A DNA stretch of 14,754 nt from Planctomycetota bacterium (GTDB lineage: Bacteria; Planctomycetota; UBA1135). The stretch lies in the NCBI GenBank assembly GCA_014382465.1, contig JACNJP010000453.1, forward strand, positions 1-14,754, written 5' to 3'. The notes below the pieces were generated by a model. It saw nothing but the letters and a program-made list of their open reading frames with translations. It searched no databases and was not told the DNA's origin. Below, in pieces: positions 7,317-12,676 of this stretch; within the stretch, counting starts at the first letter, position 1; every line of letters starts with the position of its first letter. The position numbers were made by a program, and so were the translations under genes.

Positions 7317-9014
7317 ATGTTCCGGTCCATGCTGCTGCCGTTCGCGGCCTCCCTCGCCGCCTGCACCGCTCCCGAGCCGCAGGAGCCGGCTGACCTGGTC
7401 CTCTGGGGCGGCCCGATCCACACCGCCGAGGCAGGCCAGCCGCGGGTCCAGGCCCTGGCGATCCGGGGGGGCCGCTTCGTCTATTGCGGCGACGAGGACG
7501 GCCTGGAGGCCTACATCGGGCCGGGTACCCGCCGGATCGACCTGGCGGGCCGGACCTTGCTGCCCGGCCTCGCCGACGGCCACGCCCACCTGCTGGGCAT
7601 CGGCGCGGCGCTGGAGCGGGTCGACCTGGTGGGCACCGCCAGCTACGAGGAGGTGGTGGCGCGGGCGGTCGCCGGCGCCGCCCAGCTTCCGCCGGACGCC
7701 TGGCTGCTCGGCCGCGGCTGGGACCAGAACGATTGGGCCGACACCGCCTTCCCGAGCCACCAAGCCCTGAGCGCGGCGCTGCCCGACCGGCCGGCGGTGC
7801 TGACGCGGGTGGACGGCCACGCCCTGCTCGCCAACGCCGCGGCGATGAAGGCCGCGGGCGTCACCCGCATGACCCCCGACCCGCCCGGCGGCCGGATCCT
7901 GCGCGGCGCCGACGGTGAGCCCAGCGGCGTCTTCGTGGACACCGCCGAGAGCCTGGTCCAGCGCGCCGTTCCGCCACCCGACGCGGGCGCCACGGTGCGC
8001 TGGGCCTCTCGGGCGATCCAGGAGCTGCACCGCCGCGGCATCACCAGCTTCCACGACGCCGGGGTCGGCCAGGAGACCATCGACGCCCTCTCCGGGCTGG
8101 CCGCGCGCGGCCGCTTCGCGCTGCGCTGGCACGTCATGCTGAACGGCTCGGACGCCGCTTTGCTGGCGGACTGGTTCGCGCGCGGGCCGGCCGCGGATCT
8201 CGACGGCGACGGTCGCATCGCCGTCCGCTCGGTCAAGCTCTACGTCGACGGCGCGCTCGGCTCGCGCGGCGCGGCGCTGCACGAGGACTACTCGGACGAG
8301 CCCGGCAACCGCGGCCTGGTGATCACGCCCGGCGAGCGGATCCAGGAGATCACCGAGGCGGCGCTGCGGGCCGGCTTCCAGGTCGGCGTCCACGCCATCG
8401 GCGACCGCGGCAACACCCTGGTGCTCGACGCCTACGAGGCGGCGCTCGAGGCGGTGCCGGTGCAGGACCCCCGCCTGCGCGTCGAGCACGCCCAGGTGCT
8501 GCGGCGCGCCGACGCGGAGCGCTTCGCCCGTCTGGGCGTGATCCCGGCCATGCAGGCCCAGCACCAGACCAGCGACATGCCGTGGGCCGAGGAGCGGCTC
8601 GGGCCGGAGCGCGTTCGCGGCGCGTACGCCTGGCGCTGGCTGCTCGACAGCGGCGTGATCGTGTGCGGCGGCTCCGACGCCCCGGTGGAGCGCCTGGACC
8701 CGCTGGCCGCCTTCCGCGCCGCCGTCGCCCGGGTGGACGCCGACGGCGCCCCGGCCGGCGGCTGGCACCCCGAGCAGCGCATGGACCGTGAGGAGGCCCT
8801 GCTCCACCTGACGCTGTGGCCGGCCTTCGCCGCCTTCCGCGAGGCCGACCTCGGCTCGATCGCCGTCGGCAAGCGCGCCGACCTGGTGCTGCTGTCGGGC
8901 GACCCGATGACCGCGCCGGTGGCGGAGTTCGACGCCATCGAGGTCGAGATGACGATCTTCGGCGGCCGGGTCGTGTTCCCGGCGCAGGGCGCCGAGGCCA
9001 TACTGGTGCGGTGA
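7317..9014 (+). CDS. Lipoprotein amidohydrolase, YtcJ/amidohydrolase-3 family
   Basis: This 565-aa enzyme has all the metal-site motifs of the amidohydrolase superfamily: H89-x-H91 (DGHAH), the probable carboxylated lysine K307 (SVKLYVDGALGSRGA), H359 (VHAIGDRGN), H391 (VEHAQV) and D454 (GSDAPVE). The length, the VDGALGSRGA segment and the GSDAPVE...PL ending match YtcJ-like and N-substituted formamide deformylase-like proteins, which hydrolyse amide or related C-N bonds with divalent metal. The substrate is unknown. The N-terminus is a lipoprotein signal (MFRSMLLPFAASLAAC, lipobox LAAC, C16), so the enzyme should be anchored in an envelope membrane; these enzymes are more often cytoplasmic. 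No Shine-Dalgarno precedes the ATG, and a -10-like box 6 nt upstream suggests a leaderless mRNA. The stop overlaps the next gene's ATG (TGATG). Confidence 0.93.
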   Translation: MFRSMLLPFAASLAACTAPEPQEPADLVLWGGPIHTAEAGQPRVQALAIRGGRFVYCGDEDGLEAYIGPGTRRIDLAGRTLLPGLADGHAHLLGIGAALERVDLVGTASYEEVVARAVAGAAQLPPDAWLLGRGWDQNDWADTAFPSHQALSAALPDRPAVLTRVDGHALLANAAAMKAAGVTRMTPDPPGGRILRGADGEPSGVFVDTAESLVQRAVPPPDAGATVRWASRAIQELHRRGITSFHDAGVGQETIDALSGLAARGRFALRWHVMLNGSDAALLADWFARGPAADLDGDGRIAVRSVKLYVDGALGSRGAALHEDYSDEPGNRGLVITPGERIQEITEAALRAGFQVGVHAIGDRGNTLVLDAYEAALEAVPVQDPRLRVEHAQVLRRADAERFARLGVIPAMQAQHQTSDMPWAEERLGPERVRGAYAWRWLLDSGVIVCGGSDAPVERLDPLAAFRAAVARVDADGAPAGGWHPEQRMDREEALLHLTLWPAFAAFREADLGSIAVGKRADLVLLSGDPMTAPVAEFDAIEVEMTIFGGRVVFPAQGAEAILVR

Positions 9015-9292
9015 TGAGCGCATTCCGCACCGAACGTCGTCTGCTCAACCGCAAGGAGGCCGTGGCCCGCGGCCTCAAGGCCGGCACCACCTTCGCCTAC
9101 GAGACCATGTGGGTGGTCCAGGAGCGCGCCGGCGACGGCTGGCAGGACCGCTGGTTCCTGGCCAGCGAGGCCGAAGCCCGCGCCTGGGCCGAGCACGGCG
9201 GCGAGCCGCCGGCGGCGGAGGCCGCGCCGGCCCCCGCGCCGGGATCCGCTGCGGGATCCGCTGCGGGATCCGAGGCGGCGCCGGAGGGCTGA
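9014..9292 (+). CDS. Small 92-aa protein of unknown function, coupled to the amidohydrolase
   Basis: The ATG shares bases with the amidohydrolase stop (TGATG), a strong sign of translational coupling, and third codon positions are nearly all G or C. Residues 1-60 look like a compact soluble domain with many charged and aromatic residues (RTERRLLNRKEAVARGL, DGWQDRWFLASEAEARAWAE). Residues 63-92 are a low-complexity Ala/Pro/Gly tail containing GSAAGSAAGSEAA, encoded by a 12-bp tandem repeat. There is no signal peptide or membrane helix, so the product is probably cytoplasmic, which contrasts with the exported enzyme it is coupled to. I do not recognise the family. Confidence 0.7.
   Translation: MSAFRTERRLLNRKEAVARGLKAGTTFAYETMWVVQERAGDGWQDRWFLASEAEARAWAEHGGEPPAAEAAPAPAPGSAAGSAAGSEAAPEG
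9241..9276 (+). repeat. 12-bp tandem repeat in coding sequence
   Basis: Two exact copies of GGGATCCGCTGC (9241-9252 and 9253-9264) and a third degenerate copy (GGGATCCGAGGC, 9265-9276) lie in frame in the tail of the 92-aa protein, encoding GSAA units. Copy number changes here would not shift the frame, so the tail length may vary between strains. Confidence 0.75.
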
Positions 9293-9307
9293 GCCGTCGC
9301 ACCCCGG

Positions 9308-9457
9308 ATGAAGCACGAGGTCATCGGCCGGCCATCCCACACCGAGGATGTGCGCCGGGATTTTGGCGAGCTCGTGACCCGGCTCGATCCGGACCTGGGC
9401 GTCGCGCTCCCGCGACCCCGGGCTATCACGCCGCTTGAAGAGAGGTCCAGACCATGA
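9308..9457 (+). CDS. Possible 49-aa protein upstream of the LapA-domain gene
   Basis: The frame starts with MKHEVIGRPSHTEDVRRDFG and ends in a TGA that overlaps the ATG of the next gene (ATGA). Codons 2-33 are mostly G/C-ending as in real genes here, but codons after about 37 are not, and that part overlaps a -10-like box and the Shine-Dalgarno sequence of the LapA gene. No Shine-Dalgarno precedes its own ATG and I recognise no family. It may be a genuine small cytoplasmic protein, the remnant of a longer gene, or chance. The ATGA overlap is the main argument in favour. Confidence 0.28.
   Translation: MKHEVIGRPSHTEDVRRDFGELVTRLDPDLGVALPRPRAITPLEERSRP
9424..9429 (+). promoter_or_regulatory. 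Possible -10 element for the LapA-domain gene
   Basis: TATCAC in the context GGGCTATC lies 24 nt before the ATG at 9454. The same GGGCTATC string precedes the amidohydrolase start (7301-7308), which makes a shared promoter motif plausible. No convincing -35 box is visible. Confidence 0.25.
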
Positions 9458-9660
9458 AGAAGCTCAAGCTCATCACCGCCGCCGTCCTCGCGGTGCTCGT
9501 CGTCATCCTCGTCATGCAGAACACGACGGCGGTGGACACCAAGATCCTCTTCATCACGGTCACGATGCCGCGGGCGTTGCTGCTGCTGCTGACCTGGCTG
9601 ATCGGGATCGCGGTCGGCCTGCTGCTGGCCTTCGCCGCGGTGGCCAAGAAGGACAAGTAG
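9454..9660 (+). CDS. LapA-domain (DUF1049) small inner-membrane protein
   Basis: This 68-aa protein has a basic start (MKKLK), a first hydrophobic helix (about 5-21), the conserved QN pair (residues 22-23, in VMQNTT), a short beta-like linker (DTKILFITVTMP), a second helix (about 40-62, LLLLLTWLIGIAVGLLLAF) and a charged end (AKKDK). This layout is diagnostic for the LapA domain, lipopolysaccharide assembly protein A, whose E. coli member works with LapB to control LpxC turnover and LPS synthesis. Many genomes carry stand-alone copies of unknown role; no lapB-like TPR gene lies nearby. A good Shine-Dalgarno (AGAGG, 9441-9445) sits 8 nt before the ATG. A GC-rich palindrome follows the stop. 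Confidence 0.85.
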   Translation: MKKLKLITAAVLAVLVVILVMQNTTAVDTKILFITVTMPRALLLLLTWLIGIAVGLLLAFAAVAKKDK

Positions 9661-9672
9661 GCCGCGCGGGCG

Positions 9673-9684
9673 GGGCCGCGGCCC
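9673..9684. terminator. GC-rich palindrome after the LapA-domain gene
   Basis: GGGCCGCGGCCC is a perfect 12-bp palindrome starting 12 nt after the stop at 9660. It could form part of a terminator hairpin, but no T-run follows and such palindromes occur by chance in DNA of this composition. Confidence 0.22.
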
Positions 9685-9732
9685 GGGGCTGGCTCCCGCC
9701 GTGGCAAGAATTATCGCTCCGCTCCGGACTGC

Positions 9733-9738
9733 TAGGAT
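9733..9738 (+). promoter_or_regulatory. Possible -10 element for the 43-aa gene
   Basis: TAGGAT in the context GCTAGGATGT lies 42 nt before the ATG at 9781, in a short stretch that is locally less GC-rich (GGCAAGAATTATCG just upstream). A -35-like TTATCG at 9711-9716 has 16-nt spacing but matches consensus poorly. Confidence 0.28.
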
Positions 9739-9780
9739 GTCCGCACCACCCAGCCCAGGCTGAAACGGAGCCCCCACGCC

Positions 9781-9912
9781 ATGCACATCAAGCTCAACAG
9801 CGTCCTGGTCGCCGGAGTGGTCTTCCGCGGCCCGCCGGCCGAGATGGGGCCGGTCACCCTCGCGGTCTTCGAGGACACCTGCGTCAACCTGATCCAGATC
9901 TACCAGCTGTGA
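9781..9912 (+). CDS. 43-aa small protein, function unknown
   Basis: The frame reads MHIKLNSVLVAGVVFRGPPA and ends VNLIQIYQL. Almost every codon ends in G or C, as strong a coding signal as in the large neighbouring genes. GGAG (9767-9770) lies 10 nt upstream of the ATG and a -10-like box lies further upstream. The sequence is moderately hydrophobic but lacks a clear membrane helix or signal peptide; one cysteine is present (C34). I recognise no family. It could be a complete small protein or the stub of a shortened gene. A GC-rich inverted repeat follows directly after the stop. Confidence 0.55.
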   Translation: MHIKLNSVLVAGVVFRGPPAEMGPVTLAVFEDTCVNLIQIYQL

Positions 9913-9942
9913 GCCGGCGGCAGCGCCCCGCGGTGCGCCGGC
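9913..9942 (+). terminator. Candidate hairpin after the 43-aa gene
   Basis: GCCGGCG (9913-9919) and CGCCGGC (9936-9942) can pair immediately after the TGA at 9910-9912. There is no T-run, so a factor-independent terminator is uncertain, but its position right after the stop supports an mRNA 3' end. Confidence 0.3.
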
Positions 9943-9996
9943 CGGTCACCGAACCCGCGCCGATTCACCTCGCGCGCCTAGCCCAGGAGTCCACTC

Positions 9997-10077
9997 ATGA
10001 ATGAAGACAAGGGAGTCCTCGTCTGGGGCATTCTCCTCCTCGCCGCGATCCTCCTCCTCCTCTACTTCCTGCTCTGA
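9997..10077 (+). CDS. 26-aa single-helix membrane microprotein
   Basis: The frame encodes MNEDKGVLVWG followed by an uninterrupted Leu/Ile/Ala/Tyr helix to the stop, so nearly the whole product is one transmembrane segment with a short acidic N-terminus. Support is strong for so short a gene: AGGAG (9985-9989) lies exactly 7 nt before the ATG, one of the best ribosome sites in the window, and the codons are almost all G/C-ending. Such microproteins often bind and regulate larger membrane complexes; no partner can be named here. It lies between the 43-aa gene and a lipoprotein gene, with the latter's start 34 nt downstream. A second ATG at 10001 begins a different frame and is not the start. 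Confidence 0.62.
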   Translation: MNEDKGVLVWGILLLAAILLLLYFLL

Positions 10078-10111
10078 GATCCGGCTCGAATCCTCCCGCC
10101 CTGAATCCAGC

Positions 10112-10549
10112 ATGCGCTTCGCCCACCCTGTCCCTCTCCTGCTGATCCTGACGCTCTCCGCCTGCGGCGGCGGCTGGGGAACCGAGCTCCGCCAGGACAC
10201 ACCGCTCGGCGCCGCGACGATGTTCCGCAGCGACGCGGTGGACGCCGCCACGGCGCAGAAGGCCTTCGAGGCCATGATCGCCGCCAATTACAACTTCGCC
10301 TCCGACCTGCCCGAGCAGATCGACCGCGTCGACGGTCGGCTGACGCTGCGACTGTGCAACGACAACCAGGACTCGATCGCCGCCATCGAGGCCGACGGCG
10401 AGGCCGACGGAGCGGTCCGCTACACGCACGGTCTGGCGCGCCACGTGTCCCAGGCCGTCGGCGGCGAGCCGGTGGACGTCGTGCTCTGCCGCCTGACCCT
10501 CGACCAGCCCTTCTACACCGTCCGCTGGAAATCCGAGGAGCCGGAATAA
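10112..10549 (+). CDS. Small lipoprotein of unknown function
   Basis: This 145-aa protein begins with a lipoprotein signal peptide (MRFAHPVPLLLILTLSAC, lipobox LSAC, lipidated C18) followed by a glycine-rich linker (GGGWG). It should therefore be membrane-anchored in the envelope. The mature part is soluble and acidic, with two cysteines (C82, C126) that could form a disulfide, and contains a helical segment (DAATAQKAFEAMIAANYN) and beta-rich stretches (RLTLRLCND, DVVLCRLTL). I recognise no named family. The frame is open further upstream to 10001, but that extension overlaps the 26-aa gene and would bury the signal peptide, so the ATG at 10112 is chosen although it lacks a Shine-Dalgarno sequence. 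The VOC gene follows 15 nt after the stop, so the two may be co-transcribed. Confidence 0.8.
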   Translation: MRFAHPVPLLLILTLSACGGGWGTELRQDTPLGAATMFRSDAVDAATAQKAFEAMIAANYNFASDLPEQIDRVDGRLTLRLCNDNQDSIAAIEADGEADGAVRYTHGLARHVSQAVGGEPVDVVLCRLTLDQPFYTVRWKSEEPE

Positions 10550-10564
10550 AGCCTCCGCGACCGC

Positions 10565-10972
10565 ATGGAATCCTCCACCGGCATCTACCCGAGCCTCTCC
10601 TACGACGACGCGCCGGCGGCCATCGAATGGCTGTGCCGGGTCTTCGGCTTCACCCAGCGCCTGATCGTGCCCGGCCCCGACGGCACCATCCTCCACTCCG
10701 AGCTCAGCTACGGCCCCGGCGTCGTCATGGTGAGCTCCGCCCGCCCGGACCAGGGCCGGCTCAGCCCGCAGGCGCTCGGCGGCACCACCCAGGCCCTCTC
10801 CGTCCAGGTCGCCGATCCCGACGCCCACCACGACCACGCGGTCGCCTCCGGCGCCGAGGTCGTCCAGGAGCTCAATGACGAGGACCACGGCTCGCGGGGG
10901 TACATGGTCCGGGACCCCGAGGGGCACCTGTGGTACTTCGCGACCTATCGTCCCGGTGGGTACTGGGAATGA
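10565..10972 (+). CDS. VOC-superfamily (glyoxalase/bleomycin-resistance fold) protein
   Basis: This 135-aa protein has the two beta-alpha-beta-beta-beta modules of the vicinal oxygen chelate fold. The first starts YPSLSYDDAPAAIEWLCRVF (8-27) and includes ILHSELSYG (42-50); the second includes LSVQVADPDAHHDHAVASGA (78-97) and the signature GYMVRDPEGHLWYF (112-125) with the likely metal ligand E119. The start and the DPEG-x-LW-x-F end resemble the PhnB/YP_glyoxalase-like group. Members include glyoxalase I, fosfomycin and bleomycin resistance proteins and dioxygenases; the substrate cannot be told from sequence. It is cytoplasmic, with no signal peptide. It follows the lipoprotein gene by 15 nt and is the last gene before the palindromic repeat, which may serve as the 3' end of this transcript. 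Confidence 0.88.
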   Translation: MESSTGIYPSLSYDDAPAAIEWLCRVFGFTQRLIVPGPDGTILHSELSYGPGVVMVSSARPDQGRLSPQALGGTTQALSVQVADPDAHHDHAVASGAEVVQELNDEDHGSRGYMVRDPEGHLWYFATYRPGGYWE

Positions 10973-10981
10973 TGGTCGTGT

Positions 10982-11104
10982 GCGGGTCGCGCAGCGACCC
11001 GCGCGCTCTGACCGAGCGAAGCGCTCTCACGCCGCGCGCGGGTCGCTGCGCGACCCTGGCGGCGGCGGCCGTTTCCCCTCGTTGGAGGGGGCTGAGGGGG
11101 TGAT
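10982..11104. repeat. REPIN-like composite palindromic repeat, left copy
   Basis: Two 23-bp arms (10984-11006 and 11034-11056) are perfect reverse complements. Each arm is itself a hairpin: GCGGGTCGC/GCGACCCGC around GCA at 10982-11002, and GGGTCGC/GCGACCC around TGC at 11040-11056. A third small stem, GAGCG/CGCTC around AAG, sits between them at 11014-11026. A 26-nt core (11010-11035) recurs exactly, inverted, at 12554-12579. A G-rich stretch with its own hairpin (CCCCTC 11075-11080, GAGGGG 11085-11090) completes the unit and has a counterpart in the right copy. It marks the left edge of the low-GC island. No T-run follows. Confidence 0.8.
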
Positions 11105-11187
11105 CGGGGAACGGAACAGAGCGGGCTTGGCGTGGTAGTCGCTCATCAATCGGAAACGGGGACCGGAGGGTGGGGGGGGCAGGCCTC

Positions 11188-11700
11188 ATGACCCTCGTCA
11201 GTTCCGTCCTGGTCGGCTTGGTGGCGTACCAGTCCGCTTCCGACTGGAATCCCTCGCCGACTTCTCCATGTTTGGTGTTCTCCTGGGTCCCTGGCCTGGT
11301 CCTGTTGAGTTGGTTGCAAGCGGCGGGAATGGGCAGCGTGGTTTCTGAGTTCGCCTTTCCCGCATTCGCTCTTCCTCCAGCGATCTTGACCTGGTTCTGG
11401 CTGAGGCACCTGCGCCGGTCCGAGACCGGCATCCCCAGGCGCACGCCGATCCTGGTGTATCTGCTCATCGGCCTGGTCCCGCTGTTCCTCGTGCTCGGAT
11501 GGGAGCCTGGCATCCAATTCCAGGGGCGCGGAACCACGACGTGTTTGGCGTCCCAGGCCGTCGCCGGTCTAGTGCTCACGCTGCTTGTCGGTTGGATCGC
11601 CTGGCGCCGCCCATCGTGGAGGGCGAACTTCATCTTCCATTCTTGCCTCATGCTCTACTGCGCCTGGTGTGCCATTCCATATCTCGGAGAGACCCTGTAA
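11188..11700 (+). CDS. Multi-helix membrane protein of unknown function
   Basis: From the ATG at 11188 this is a 170-aa protein that is mostly hydrophobic. Probable membrane segments are residues 1-14, 29-49, 54-74, 87-105, 119-139 and 146-166. A basic loop (RHLRRSETGIPRRTP, 73-87) and the basic stretch WRRPSWR (139-145) suggest cytoplasmic loops. I recognise no family. A GTG at 11170 would add six residues (VGGAGL), but AGG 4 nt before the ATG and the hydrophobic start favour 11188. Codon use differs from the flanking genes: many codons end in A or T (for example GGACTGGAATCCCTCG, CCATGTTTGG), in line with local GC near 58%, which suggests horizontal acquisition. It converges on the island lipoprotein gene. 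Confidence 0.7.
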   Translation: MTLVSSVLVGLVAYQSASDWNPSPTSPCLVFSWVPGLVLLSWLQAAGMGSVVSEFAFPAFALPPAILTWFWLRHLRRSETGIPRRTPILVYLLIGLVPLFLVLGWEPGIQFQGRGTTTCLASQAVAGLVLTLLVGWIAWRRPSWRANFIFHSCLMLYCAWCAIPYLGETL

Positions 11701-11707
11701 GGCAATG

Positions 11708-11739
11708 GTCCTGCCCTGCGAGCTTCGCGGGCACAGGAC
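11708..11739. terminator. Stem-loop terminator candidate between the convergent island genes
   Basis: An outer GTCCTG (11708-11713) / CAGGAC (11734-11739) stem encloses an inner stem of CCTGCGA with TCGCGGG (one G-T wobble) around loop GCT. It begins 8 nt after the stop of the membrane-protein gene and lies between two convergent genes, the classic place for a bidirectional terminator. No clear T-run follows on either strand. Confidence 0.45.
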
Positions 11740-11798
11740 AGCGGGTCAGGTAGAAGAGGGGCAGTTCGCCGAATGGACCAAAGCTGGCCAGCGGGACA

Positions 11799-12335
11799 TC
11801 ACGAAATGGATACGATCTCGAAACCGATCATTTCAAAGAGGCCATCATCACCCCTCTGATATTTAGCTTCCCATGAGGTCCCTGCCTCGGTTCCGGCATA
11901 GAAGGAAATTGCGACGGTCGTAATTCCACCCTGTTCGGTGATCGGTCCGAGGAGAAGGAAGGCCCTGCCCTCGAGAATCGGGCTTGTAGGTACTTCGTTC
12001 GAGCCCACAACGGGGAGGCTCCGCTTCTTCGAAGACAAGTGGTCGCCTACCTTGTCCTTGAAATCTCGCGGATGAGAAAAGGACGACAGAGAGTATTGAG
12101 TCCCTTCCCAACCGACCTCGCGCTGAGAAAGCACTGCTTCAATTGAGGAGGTCGCCATTCTCAAAACCGAGGCTTCATCCGTCTCACGGTTAAGCCGCCC
12201 CTCTACTGTGTTCTGAGACGGACCGTTGCCCGAGGCGATGAACCTCTGGCCATCAGGATTGGAACAGCCTGACAAGAAAAGAGCAGAAAGGGCCGTGGTT
12301 CCGATTGAAAAGGAGTGCCGGGGTCCTCGACGCAT
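11799..12335 (-). CDS. Predicted lipoprotein of unknown function, low-GC island
   Basis: This 178-aa protein has a basic start (MRRGPRH), a hydrophobic core and a lipobox LSGC (21-24), so it is predicted to be lipidated at C24 and anchored in the envelope. The mature part is polar, rich in Ser, Glu and Thr, with a possible helical region (EASVLRMATSSIEAVLSQRE, 54-73) and a beta-rich C-terminal half ending in GLFEMIGFEIVSIS. I recognise no family. Local GC is about 45-57% in the lines I counted, far below the flanking genes, which points to foreign origin. The ATG at 12335 has no Shine-Dalgarno sequence, but a -10-like TAAATT ends 8 nt before it, fitting a leaderless or nearly leaderless mRNA. 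The gene converges on the membrane-protein gene with 98 bp between the stops. Confidence 0.68.
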   Translation of the reverse strand: MRRGPRHSFSIGTTALSALFLSGCSNPDGQRFIASGNGPSQNTVEGRLNRETDEASVLRMATSSIEAVLSQREVGWEGTQYSLSSFSHPRDFKDKVGDHLSSKKRSLPVVGSNEVPTSPILEGRAFLLLGPITEQGGITTVAISFYAGTEAGTSWEAKYQRGDDGLFEMIGFEIVSIS

Positions 12336-12471
12336 TGGACGCCAATTTACAGGAGGCCAACCACAACGGCCGCGGGCGGCAGGACGACAAAATCATCCGG
12401 CCGCACCAAGGAAAGATCCCCTCCTGCCAACTCCCAGAATCGCCGGAGCGACTCCCATCTCGATCCAGAGA
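12336..12471. other. Intergenic stretch between the island lipoprotein gene and the right repeat
   Basis: This is the first part of a 341-bp gene-free gap (12336-12676). Apart from the possible -10 box at 12344-12349 I see nothing in it: no convincing coding frame, tRNA or clear hairpin. The rest of the gap is the right repeat copy and 44 nt before the stop of the leftward secreted protein. Confidence 0.5.
12344..12349 (-). promoter_or_regulatory. Possible -10 element of the island lipoprotein gene
   Basis: TAAATT on the - strand matches four of six positions of TATAAT and ends 8 nt before the ATG at 12335. Transcription would start at or within 1-2 nt of the start codon. No convincing -35 box is visible. 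Confidence 0.33.
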
Positions 12472-12632
12472 ACCCCTCAATCCCCCCCTTCAATCTGGCG
12501 GCTGGAGCCCGCTCTGCTTGGTCTGGCTTCGCGGGTCGCGGAGCGACCCGCAGGCGGCGTGAGAGCGCTTCGCTCGGTCTGAGCCTGCGGGTCGGCTCCG
12601 CGACCCGCGAAGCAAGACCAAGCAGAGCGGGC
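12472..12632. repeat. REPIN-like composite palindromic repeat, right copy, with extended arms
   Basis: This unit is inverted relative to the left copy. It holds the 26-nt core (12554-12579, reverse complement of 11010-11035), hairpins GCGGGTCGC/GCGACCCGC around GGA (12531-12551), GAGCG/CGCTC around CTT (12563-12575), and GCGGGTCG/CGACCCGC (12587-12608). Its arms are much longer than in the left copy: 12507-12554 pairs with 12584-12632 with only one mismatch and one single-base indel, the outer 18 nt being a unique extension (GCCCGCTCTGCTTGGTCT). A C-rich stretch at 12472-12490 matches the G-rich part of the left copy in inverted orientation. Confidence 0.8.
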
Positions 12633-12676
12633 GGCACCCCGAAGGATACCGCCCGAAGAATCCACCCTGAACCCGA

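Noticed and set aside
9075..9302. Leftward frame opposite the 92-aa protein gene
   Set aside because: Pro/Arg-rich shadow; the rightward frame has the TGATG coupling and native-like composition.
10875..11138. Rightward frame across the left repeat, and similar frames across the right repeat
   Set aside because: They translate the palindromic repeat and overlap the VOC gene end; Arg/Ala/Ser-rich peptides of this kind are typical spurious products of such repeats.
11188..12335. Toxin-antitoxin pair in the island
   Set aside because: The genes converge rather than forming an operon, and neither product resembles a toxin or antitoxin family.
10982..12632. CRISPR array or integron attC site as explanation for the palindromic repeats
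   Set aside because: There are only two units, inverted and 1.4 kb apart, with no spacer series, cas gene, integrase, or recognisable attC R'/R'' core sites.
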